This document shows, piece by piece, positions 55,280 through 64,000 of a DNA stretch of 64,000 nt (the first letter of the stretch is position 1; each line of letters begins with the position of its first letter). The position numbers and the translations under genes are program-made. The notes below the pieces were generated by a model. It did no database searches. It worked only from the letters and a program-made list of their open reading frames with translations, and was not told where the DNA came from. The stretch is from Craterostigma plantagineum. Its lineage: Eukaryota > Streptophyta > Magnoliopsida > Lamiales > Linderniaceae. The stretch lies in the NCBI GenBank assembly GCA_027422505.1, contig JAPQWV010000017.1, positions 19,035,501 through 19,099,500 on the forward strand. Reading direction: 5' to 3'.

Positions 55280-56540
55280 GAATGACCCGAAGCCATCCAT
55301 CGGGTCCCATCGTTGACGCAGACCCGGATTTCGAGCGAAGTTACGAAGGAAACTTAAGTACGATACCGAAGAAGCATCCACCAGCTCTCAGGATCCGTTG
55401 GTTTGTTATTCAGAGGATAGTTCGTAGGAATCCATCCAAAACTCACGTGTAGAGACAGCCGTAGATAGTCCCAATACAGAAGTAGACATGACGGACCACC
55501 GAGTGCCCGTCCACAACATTCCAGAGGAGGAACCATCGCTTCAGGACCTCCTCAAGAATGCCGCGCTAGGCGGTACGGAATCGGCGATTGTCATCCCGCC
55601 GATTGAGAACAACAATTTTGAACTGAAGCATTCTTGCTTCAGATGATTTTTCAGACGGCCCAGTTCGAGGGCAACCCCGATGACGATCCTTACTCCCATC
55701 TGAAGGCGTTTCTGACGGTGACCGACACCATCAAAATCAATGGTGTTCCGGGCGACGCGATTAAGCTCATGTTATTCCCGTTCTCTTTTAAGTTCAGAGC
55801 CAAGGATTGACTTGAGATGTTACCACCTCGCTCGATCACCACCTGGGAGGAGCTGCGAGCCGCGTTTATCGGCCACTACTTCCCACTGTCGAAGGTGCTA
55901 TGATTGAAGACAGAAATATCTTTATTCCACCAGAAGGAGTCTGAAAATCTTTACGAGGTGTGGGAGCGTTACAAGGCGTTATTGAAGAGATGCCCACAGC
56001 ACGGGATGTCGAAGGCAGCCCAGATCAACAGGTTCAATACCAGGATGAAGACGACAGGCGTATTTGGAGTGAGCGAGGAGACGGCCACTAATGCTAAGAT
56101 CGAGGCGCTCCAGCAACAAATCGCCTCGACGAACTCTCAGTTGCAGACGGTGATTGGTGCATTGCTTCCCAAGTCCGGGCAGACTCAGCCCGTGAACGCC
56201 GTGGCCACCACCACACCGACACAGCACACGCCTTACGTACCATTATGCGGGATTTGCCGCGCAACCCACGAGACCTCAGATTGCCAACTTGGGCAGCCGC
56301 TGGACACGTAGATTATATGGGAATTACCAAGGCGGCCAGCGAAGTTTCCAGCCTCGGGCACATCCAAACCTGGCGTACGGGAATCAGAACCATCAGAGCC
56401 AAGGACCACCAGGATTTCAGCCCAGACCTTCCGGGTTCCAAAACGGGCCACCACGACAGTACCAGAACGCGCCCGCGGGAGGATCCGACGACATGAGGGA
56501 GATGAAGGACATGATGAAGACACTCCTCACGAATTACAGT
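55280..56540 (+). pseudogene. Gag of Athila-like element 2
   Basis: Starts with MTRSHPSGPIVDADPDFERS near 55280. The capsid region is readable in pieces: AQFEGNPDDDPYSHLKAFL, LMLFPFSFKFRAKD and YKALLKRCPQHGM, with a zinc-knuckle-like CGICRATHETSDC at about 56247-56285. Several stops and shifts break it (frame shift near 55620; in-frame TGA at about 55808 and 55902; shift near 56300). The order matches gag of element 1. Confidence 0.85.
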
Positions 56541-57650
56541 AGCACCACCGCAGCCCACGAGAGTCGTATGACGAAGATGGAGGAGTACATGGAGGCGAAC
56601 GACTTGCGTGCTCAGAACACAGACGCCTCGCTCAAAAAGCTGGAGCAGCAGATGGGCCAGATGGCGAAGCAGTTGGCAGGGCGTACTCAAGGATCGCTCC
56701 CAAGCTACACCGAGCCGAATCCTAAGGAGTACGGCAAGGCGGTGACGCTGAGGAATGGGCGAGAACTGCAAGAAGTGCCCGCCAAAAAGAAGGCCAAGGA
56801 AAATGCCAACTTCGAGAGCCACGTCGAACCCGAAGCTGAGGAGATCAAGGGCGACGATGTCGAGAAAGCCGACGCTGAGAAGGAGAAGGTCGAGCCCGAG
56901 AAGGAAAAGGTGACGGAGACCCAGCGGCCACCAGTGAAGCCATACCAGCCGAAGATCCCATACCCGGCTCGACTAAAGAAGGACAAGAACGAGGCGCAGT
57001 TTGGTAAATTTATGGGTATGTGTAAAGAGTTGCATATTAACTTACCTTTCGTTGAAGCTATTACGCAGATGCCCAGCTTCGCCAAGTTCTTGAAGGACTT
57101 GCTGACGAACAGAAGGAAGCTCGAACACGTCTCCACCGTTTGCCTAAGAGGAGAGTGCTCGGCGATTCTCCAAAGCAAGATCCCTAAGAAGCTCAAGGAT
57201 CCAGGGAGTTTCACTATTCCCTGTCTTATAGGAGATCTAGTGATTGAGCGTGCGTTAGCAGACCTAGGCGCTAGCAGTAATCTTATGCCGTATTCTATGT
57301 TTAAGCGTTTAGGCCTAGGTGAGCCACGACCCACTAGAATGAGTCTCCAACTAGCTGATAGGTCGTTGAAATACCCTCGAGGTGTTATCGAGGATGTCTT
57401 AGTTAAAGTTGATAAGTTTGTGATTCCCGCAGATTTCGTTATTTTAGATATGGAGGAAGACGAGAATGTTCCCTTGATTTTAGGTAGACCGTTCTTAGCG
57501 ACGGGGGAGACCATGATAGACGTTAGGAATGGGACTTTGACCCTGACAGTAGACGGCGAGAAAGTTACTTTTAATATGGCCTACTCGATGAAAAAGAGCG
57601 GTGAGCAAGATGATAAATGTTACTTTTTGGACGTATTTGACCACGATTTT
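56289..57650 (+). pseudogene. Gag C-terminus and aspartic protease of Athila-like element 2
   Basis: Open through KAVTLRNGRELQEV, a Lys/Glu-rich insertion, and the protease with ADLGASSNLMPYSMFKRLGL and ILGRPFLATGETMIDV. The Ile after the active-site DLGAS seen in element 1 is Ser here. The frame stays open but is followed by out-of-frame sequence from about 57650, so the polyprotein is broken after protease. Confidence 0.9.
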
Positions 57651-57780
57651 CTCTTCTTCGTGCAAGGCTGTCACAGGTCGAGGATCACGACATGCATACA
57701 CTTATCGACCGCCATAAGTCGACGAGAGCAGCGAAGAGGACAAGGAAAAGAGCTCGGTCGAGGAGCCACCAGTCCTGGAA

Positions 57781-59600
57781 TTGAAGGCGCTGCCCGACCA
57801 CCTCGAGTACGCGTTTCTGAGCAACAACGGAGGGTTGCCGGTCATCATCTCGTCGAACCTCGACGACGGACAGAAGGGCCAGCTCTTAGACGTGTTGAAG
57901 GCACACAAGAAGGCGTTGGCGTGGAAGATATCCGACATAACGGGTATCAACCCGAGCTATTGCACGCACAAGATCCTCATGGAGGACGATTTCAAGCCGG
58001 TCGCTCAACGCCAAAGGCGGCTCAACCCCAACATGAAGGACGTGGTAAAGAGTTGCTAGACGCGGGGATGATCTATCCCATTTCAGACAGCGCATGGGTC
58101 AGCCCGGTCCAAGTAGTTCCAAAGAAAGGAGGCATGACGGTCGTCACCAACGACAAGAACGAACTGATCCCGACGAGGACTGTGACCGGATGGCGCGTCT
58201 GCATCGGCTACAGGAAGTTGAACGATGCCACGCGAAAGGATCATTTCCCTTTACCATTTATTTATCAAATGCTAGAAAAGTTAGCGGGTCACTCATTTTA
58301 CTGTTTCCTTGATGGCTTGTCAGGTTATTTACAGATTCCCATAGCACCCGAGGACAAGAAAAGACGACGTTCACTTGCCCGTTCGGAAAGTTCGCGTACC
58401 GAAGGATGCCATTTGGCTTATGCAATTCCCCAGCCACCTTCCAGCGATGCATGATGGCCATATTCGACGAATTGGTAGGTGATGTAATGGAGGTATTTAT
58501 GGACGATTTTTCTGTTTTCGGGTCGTCGTTTGATGCATGTTTGTCAAATCTAAAGCTCGTACTCGCACGATGCGAGGAGACTAACTTGGCACTTAATTGG
58601 GAAAAGTGCCACTTCATGGTTCGAGAGGGTATAGTTCTCGGTCACAAGATCTCCTCTAAAGGAATCGAAGTGGACCGGGCTAAGTTAGAAACTATAGAAA
58701 AATTGCCTGTCCCCTCGAACGTGAAGTCGATTAGAAGTTTTCTAGGACATGCGGGGTTTTATCGTAGGTTTATTAAAGATTTTTCTAAGATCGCGAGACC
58801 CATGTCTAGGTTGCTAGAAAAAGATGCCCCGTTTGAATTTAATAACGAGTGTCTGCATGCTTTTAATGTGCTTAAGGAGCGTTTAGTCGCAGCACCTATT
58901 ATGGTAGCCCCTGATTGGGGGCTGACCTTTGAACTAATGTGCGATGCTAGTGACTATGTAGTTGGGGCCGTGCTAGGGCAGCGTAAGGACAACCATTTCA
59001 GGCCGATATACTACGCGAGTAAGACGCTAGACGCAGCCCAGGCCAATTACACGACCACCGAAAAGGATCTGTTGGCCGTCGTCTTTGCTTTCGACAAGTT
59101 CAGGTCATATCTGATCCTATCTAAAGTTATTGTTTTTACTGACCACTCTGCTCTTAAGTACTTGTTAGCAAAGCCCGATGCCAAGCCACGGCTAATTAGG
59201 TGGATCCTGCTACTGCAAGAGTTCAACATAGAGATCCGCGATAAGAAAGGTGCAGAGAACTTGGCGGCGGATCACCTCTCTCGACTAGAGGAGTCCGAGA
59301 TATACCAGAAGGACGAAAGGGCGATACACGATCGGTTCCCAGACGAGCACCTCTACGCGATACATGTGGTAAGTGACGACACCCCTTGGTTTGCAGATTA
59401 TGCTAACTATCTTGTTGGGAGGGTCCTACCAAAGGAGTACACCAGTCAGCAAAAGAAGAAATTCTTTTCTGAGTTGAGGTACTACTTTTGGGAAGACCCG
59501 TATCTTTTCAGGCGATGTGCAGACCAGGTAATACGACGATGCATGGCGGCCCCAGAATCGACGCAGATCCTTAGACATTGTCACAATGGACCGACCGGAG
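57781..59600 (+). pseudogene. Reverse transcriptase-RNase H of Athila-like element 2
   Basis: The connection domain (ALPDHLEYAFLSNNGGLPVI, KKALAWKISDITGINPSYC) is in one frame to 58059. The frame then shifts and SDSAWVSPVQVVPKKGG, RVCIGYRKLNDATRKDHFPL and [17 protein letters not shown] follow. A second shift near 58365 leads to [32 protein letters not shown] (catalytic Asp pair) and RNase H ([47 protein letters not shown]). A few bases are also missing near 58050, so part of a helix (…KAEVIK) is deleted. Confidence 0.92.
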
Positions 59601-60672
59601 GACACTACGCAGCAAACAGAACCGCTCAGAAGGTGTTGGAGAGTGGATTTTACTGGCCCACGATCTTCAAGGACGCCCAAAGGTACGTTGACACTTGTGA
59701 TCAGTGTCAGCGCGCAGGTAATCTCTCCAAACGCGACGAAATGCCTCAGAATTTCATTTTGGTATGTGAGATATTCGATGTGTAGGGTATAGATTTTATG
59801 GGTCCATTTCCTAGCTCATACAATAATAAGTACATCCTAGTCGCTGTCGATTATGTTTCTAAGTGGGCCGAGGCGCAAGCCTTACCCACAAACGACGCTA
59901 GGGTAGTCGTTAGATTTTTGCGAGCGTTATTTTCACGTTTTGGGGCACCTAGATGCATCATTAGTGATAGAGGCACTCACTTTTGTAACACCCAGTTTGC
60001 ACACACTTTAGAACGTTACGGTGTTAGACATAGCCTATCCACCCCGTACCATCCCCAAGATAGTGGTCAAGTCGAAGTCGTGAATCGCGAGTTGAAATGC
60101 ATTCTAGAGAAAACTATAGAGGAAACCGTAGGGAGTGGGCGAACAAGTTAAATGATGCACTTTGGGCATATAGGACTGCGTATAAGACTCCCATAGGCAC
60201 CACACCATATAGATTAGTCTATGGAAAAGCATGCCATCTTCCCGTAGAAATAGAGCATAAGGCATATTGGGCCATCAAGTCCTTAGATCTTGATTTGGGG
60301 AACGCCGGCGGAAAGCGGCAATTCCAAATCAACGAGTTAGACGAGTGGCGTTTATCGGCTTACGATAACGCTCGCATGTATAAGGAACGCTCCAAAGCCT
60401 ATCACGATAAAAAGATTAGGCAAAGACGAGAGTTTCAGGAGGGGGACCAAGTCCTTCTTTTTAACTCTCGACTTAGGCTTTTTCCTCGCAAGCTTAGATC
60501 ACGCTGGTCAGGACCGTTCACTGTCACCCGTGTTTTCCCTTACGGTACTGTTGAGATTTCAGGTATGGAGCAGGGGACTTTTAAGGTGAACGGCCATAGG
60601 TTGAAGCATTATCACGCAGGCGAGGAAGACGTGACCGAGAAGGAAGTGCTATACCTGGACTTCCAGACGTGA
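59560..60672 (+). pseudogene. Integrase of Athila-like element 2
   Basis: The zinc-binding part keeps [20 protein letters not shown] and [18 protein letters not shown] stop at 59783-59785 replaces the Trp seen in related elements, directly before [10 protein letters not shown]. The core has [27 protein letters not shown] and [15 protein letters not shown], so the D,D,E triad is present. A frameshift near 60110-60130 leads to the C-terminal part ([39 protein letters not shown]), which ends at 60672. Confidence 0.92.
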
Positions 60673-61210
60673 GCGAACAGAAAGACGTCCGGCTAACGAC
60701 GGTAAAGTAAGCGCTTCTTGGGAGGCAACTCAGGTATTTTCATTTATGTCTTAGGCACTCCCAAAAAAAAAAAGGGTCACGGCCAACTGCTTAAGTAGTC
60801 ACGGCCGTGACTGGCTCCAGGGACCTCTACTGCCCGACGTCACGGTCAATGGCTTAAGCCATCACGACCGTGACGTAGAGGGGGCCTCACTTCGAGCTCT
60901 CTGCCAGTTGTCACGGCCAACTGCTTTAGCAGTCACGGCCGTGACCCACTCCAGAGACCTCTACTGCCCAACGTCACGGCCAATGGCTTAAGCCATCACG
61001 GCCGTGACTTAAAACAAAAAAATATATATATATAATAATAAAAAAATATATATATATTAAAAAAATAAATAAATAAATAAAATAAAATAAAAAAAATAAC
61101 AATTCGATTCTGTCACGGCTCGTGACATAGACGTTACGGGCGTGACGTGTTCCAGAGGCTCACACTGCCTCGGGTCACGGCCAAGACCTTTGAAGGTCAC
61201 GGCCGTGACC
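60673..61210 (+). repeat. Second palindrome array, downstream of pol
   Basis: Non-coding. GTCACGGCCGTGAC is exact at 60798, 60932 and 61196, with near copies (ATCACGACCGTGAC, ATCACGGCCGTGAC) at about 60861 and 60995. Between them are further palindromes such as ATGGCTTAAGCCAT and half sites GTCACGGCCAA. An A/T-rich stretch (61010-61110) interrupts the array. Confidence 0.85.
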
Positions 61211-62021
61211 CTCACGGATTTAAGGTAGAAAATCCGATTTTTTTCCTTCTTTTTCTCCTTCTTCTCTCTCTCCCTCTCGCCCCCCTACCTTCTACTACCC
61301 CAAAATCACCCTTCCACCACCTAACGCCGCCGCACCCCTCCCTAATCCGGTAATCCACAGCCTAAACATCACAATTCGTCTATTTATATCATCAAAAACT
61401 CGAAGGTATGAATTTTCTTCTTCTTCACACTATCTCGATCTAACTTGTGGAGAATCTCGTCGAAATTGTTAATTTTTGGAAATGAATCTGTTCTTAATTG
61501 TTCATTACATGATATCTTTACTATTGGGTATGCTTAATTCGTTGAAATTAGTTGCGAATTTTCGGATTTCGATGACGAACCCTAATTTTCGAAATTGGGG
61601 CTTTTTGAATTGGGACCAATTTTGTGTTTGACTTGCTCTATTATTGGTAGATACATGCTTGGAGCACTTCAATCATGCTTAATGACGTGAATTGGTGTTG
61701 AATTGCGACATGTTTACAAAGAACCCTAATTTCGATTTTGGGGCTTTCCGAAATTAAGCCCAATTTCGTGTTCTTCATGCTATTTTATGATGATTACATG
61801 CTATTGACATGTTGGGTATGCGTAATTTGTTGATTTGGAACATTAATCTTGGATTTGATATGCTTATCCCAACTTACCCGTGACGTGTTCGACAAAATGC
61901 CGCTTTGAACTTTTGCATGTGATCGTGATAACTACATGTCTCCTGTAAATATCTTGGTCGTGTCAAGTTGCTTGCGTTTATTTGCTATCTCTTTGAGCTC
62001 ATACTTTCGCTTTCAGGTACT
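61211..62021 (+). other. Leader-like interval before ORF-1
   Basis: No protein domain. A pyrimidine-rich stretch (61240-61290) resembles a 5' UTR. CTTTCAG at about 62009-62016, directly before ATG 62022, is a good splice acceptor, so ORF-1 may be expressed from a spliced RNA. Speculative. Confidence 0.35.
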
Positions 62022-63347
62022 ATGGGTAAAAGTCGATCCTCAGCCTCACGTGACCCCGCCTCGCGTTCGCCCGTTCGTCAAAGGCGACGCGGGCCCCCAC
62101 CGACAATGCTAGAAGCCATGGGTCAGTTCACGGACGAAGCTCAGATGGCCCGCTACAACAAGCTGAAGGCCATGGAGTTCATCTCCATGGACCAGATCGA
62201 TCACGACACACTGACGAAGTACAGCATCGACCATCAAGTCGGCCAGTACCTATCACTCAGTGGCTGGGGGACGTTCTTCGGCATCGACGAACCGGCATAC
62301 AAGGAACTCACTTTGGAGTTCCTTGCCACGTTCTCCTACGACGAATACGGCGACAACAAGATCAGATTCCGGGCATTCAGTGAAGAGCAGATAGTGAGGG
62401 CCGAAAACCTGTGCCATGCACTTGGAGTACCACAGCCATACCCACACCAGCCCTACGCGACGTACTTTGATCAACCGGGCGGACGTCAGGGTTGCTGGGC
62501 GGATATCGCTCGACCCGACGAGCCGGCTTACAGCGCGAAGACGTCGAAGGCATCTGCGCTAAGGAGCCCAGGACTGCGGTACATTCACCGCCTCCTGACG
62601 ACCTCGTTTACACCGTGGGGCGACTCGCACGGAGCAGTCACCCTCCGCGATCTATTTTAACTGGCCAAGCTGCATCGAGGCGAACAGGTCCACTTAGGGA
62701 TGGCGGTGGCCCACGCTTTCAGTTCTCAGGCGGAAGCAAGACGAAATGGAAAGATTGCCGTAGGCGCACTCATCACCAAGGTCGTCCGGGGATTACGCTA
62801 CTGGCCAGCGAATGCACCCGAGATGGAGGTAGTAGGCGGGCGTCACCTAGTGAACGAGGAGATGCTGGTGAAGATGAAGATGCTCGTGAAGGCGCCCACC
62901 TGGACTCGCGCCAACAAGGTGTATATCTGGCACGAGATGTATCGCGGCCAGACCAACCAAGGAGCCGTCCCCGACGACCAGCTCTACCTCGAGGGCCCCC
63001 ACCCAGTGGAGACGGACACGACGGCTGCAGGGCCCTCCTTTTCCTCTGGCGTCGCCCCGTACGCTTCAACGGCGGACCTTGAAGCACTGCGCCAGGACAT
63101 GATGCACATGAACGCCGACTCGCTACAGAGGGACGACGAGCTCCAGCGATACAACGAAGAAACTCGGCGCCGACAGGAAGAGTACGAGCGCCAGAACGAG
63201 GAAGCCCACCGCCGTTACGATGCAGAGCTAGAGCGCTACAACCAGGCCCTTCAAGTCATGGACACGGCGCTCAAGTATTCCCAGCAGTCGATGGCTCTCC
63301 TGCGCCCGAGGCCACCATCACCACAGCCACCGCCGCCACCTCCTTAG
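62022..63347 (+). pseudogene. Athila ORF-1-like gene with one internal stop
   Basis: From ATG 62022 (MGKSRSSASRD, basic, Arg/Pro-rich) the frame encodes a domain resembling the ATHILA ORF-1 family (PF03078): RYNKLKAMEFISMDQIDHDT, YLSLSGWGTFFGIDEPAYKE, LTLEFLATFSYDEYG and RYIHRLLTTSFTPWG. A TAA at 62658-62660 interrupts the frame. The same frame then continues (LAKLHRGEQVHLGMAVAHAF…) to 63347. The C-terminal part has a Gln/Glu/Arg-rich coiled coil (about 63090-63290) and a Pro-rich tail. With about 440 codons this would be one protein but for that stop. An upstream in-frame start at 61968 is possible. Function of the family is unknown. Confidence 0.8.
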
Positions 63348-64000
63348 GGATTTCTTCTTTTTCCTTTATGACATTGTGTTTGCTTGCGTAGTCGCGTGCG
63401 TTTCATTTATGACATTGCGCTTATAACTATGTTTCTAGTTAATCTTATGACTACTCTCTTTTCGTGTCTATTGCTCTCTAGCTAGCTTTATGACATTGAT
63501 TAGAATAAAGCAGAAGTCGAACTTTGAAAGTTACTGTTCCAGTGTTTGATTTGATGTTCTTCTCTGCTATTCGTGAAATGACTCGTCCCTTATTTGACCG
63601 TTTTCTGAAATGACCCGATCCCTTGCATAAGCCTGCCCATAACCCTTTGGCAAGATATAGGTCTCGGTAATAAGTATCCCTAGGTACACGGCATTCGCTG
63701 TGACGATGTATTCTTTGCGACAAAAGTCGAACCTTGATGTTTTTAGGGAATAAGGGCAGTGCACAAAAGTAGAGCGTAACTAAGGTGAAAGGGCAGAAAA
63801 TGAAAGGAAACTGAGTTGAGAGGGTCGAGCAGAAAAGTCTAGGATTTCGAAGCGAGAACGTCGAGTCTTATGTTGGGATGTGTGACTGTCTGTTTGATCA
63901 TGCTGTATTCATTGATAATTTTCGATCACGTGTCCTAGCTCTAAGATTAAGTGTTCATTATTTATGCTTGCCGCTTCATGATTGTTCGACCCGTTTTCCC
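63348..64000 (+). other. 3' interior of Athila-like element 2
   Basis: No gene and no LTR recognised up to the window edge. The start of the 3' LTR (TGATAAACGC) is not reached. Confidence 0.5.

Larger units (their letters stand above)
53645..64000 (+). mobile_element. Athila-like Gypsy retrotransposon 2, continues past the window
   Basis: A 1.4 kb 5' LTR (53645-55050), a tRNA-Asp primer site, gag, protease, reverse transcriptase, RNase H and integrase are followed by a region with palindrome repeats and an ORF-1-like gene. No 3' LTR is seen by 64000, so the element is longer than 10.3 kb. The 5 bp before it are GCTGG (53640-53644). It is inserted in a MULE transposase gene. Its proteins closely resemble those of element 1, but its LTR is different in sequence and it is on the opposite strand. 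Confidence 0.93.

Noticed and set aside
62492..63082. 196-codon Arg/Gly-rich frame
   Set aside because: It is an alternative frame over the ORF-1-like gene, in a GC-rich stretch that leaves several frames open.

Overview
This is a stretch of plant nuclear DNA dominated by transposable elements. The intact glucosyltransferase at 29279-30658 looks like the UGT94 group, best known from asterid plants (Lamiales, Gentianales), so an asterid, perhaps a member of Lamiales, is my best guess; I cannot name a species. Only three loci look like intact host genes: the UGT (29279-30658, minus), a DUF1644 zinc-finger protein (36846-37802, minus, with a probable 5' UTR intron up to 39033) and a small plastid-type membrane protein (43632-44090, minus). 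A second UGT, once adjacent to the first, is a pseudogene cut into three pieces (3881-4861, 9220-9501, 20163-20271).

Layout. 1-2486: remains of two different LTRs, the second with a short tandem repeat. 2813-3050: Stowaway-like MITE. 3881-20271: the broken UGT and its insertions. These are a pol-less LTR element (4862-9219) holding an hAT element (6025-7049), which itself holds a 5S-promoter (Cassandra-like) solo LTR (6068-6532), and a full-length Athila-like Gypsy element on the minus strand (9502-20162). 20507-20865: a Mutator-type MITE. 22021-29108: a Copia-type element whose only large reading frame is a coiled-coil gag-like protein with no pol. 29279-30658: intact UGT. 31500-35960: a decayed L1-type LINE with an RNase H domain. 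36846-39240: DUF1644 gene. 39725-41194: a 1.47 kb foldback element. 41314-42354: a tandem duplication split by a solo LTR. 42492-43091: hAT-type MITE. 43632-44090: plastid protein gene. 44290-49118: a near-complete Mutator-like element with a decayed transposase and a second gene for a GRF zinc finger. 49165-51493: a Helitron remnant. 51796-53644: the left part of another Mutator-like element, cut by a second Athila-like Gypsy element (53645 to beyond the window) that still carries an ORF-1-like gene after pol.

Most insertions can be delimited to the base, because target-site duplications and termini are readable: 8 bp for hAT, 9 bp for Mutator, 5 bp for most LTR elements, and the CTAG end with hairpin for the Helitron. 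This gives a relative order of insertion. Most element genes carry stops or frameshifts, so the elements are probably not autonomous now. I found no CRISPR array, no convincing tRNA gene and no true rRNA gene.
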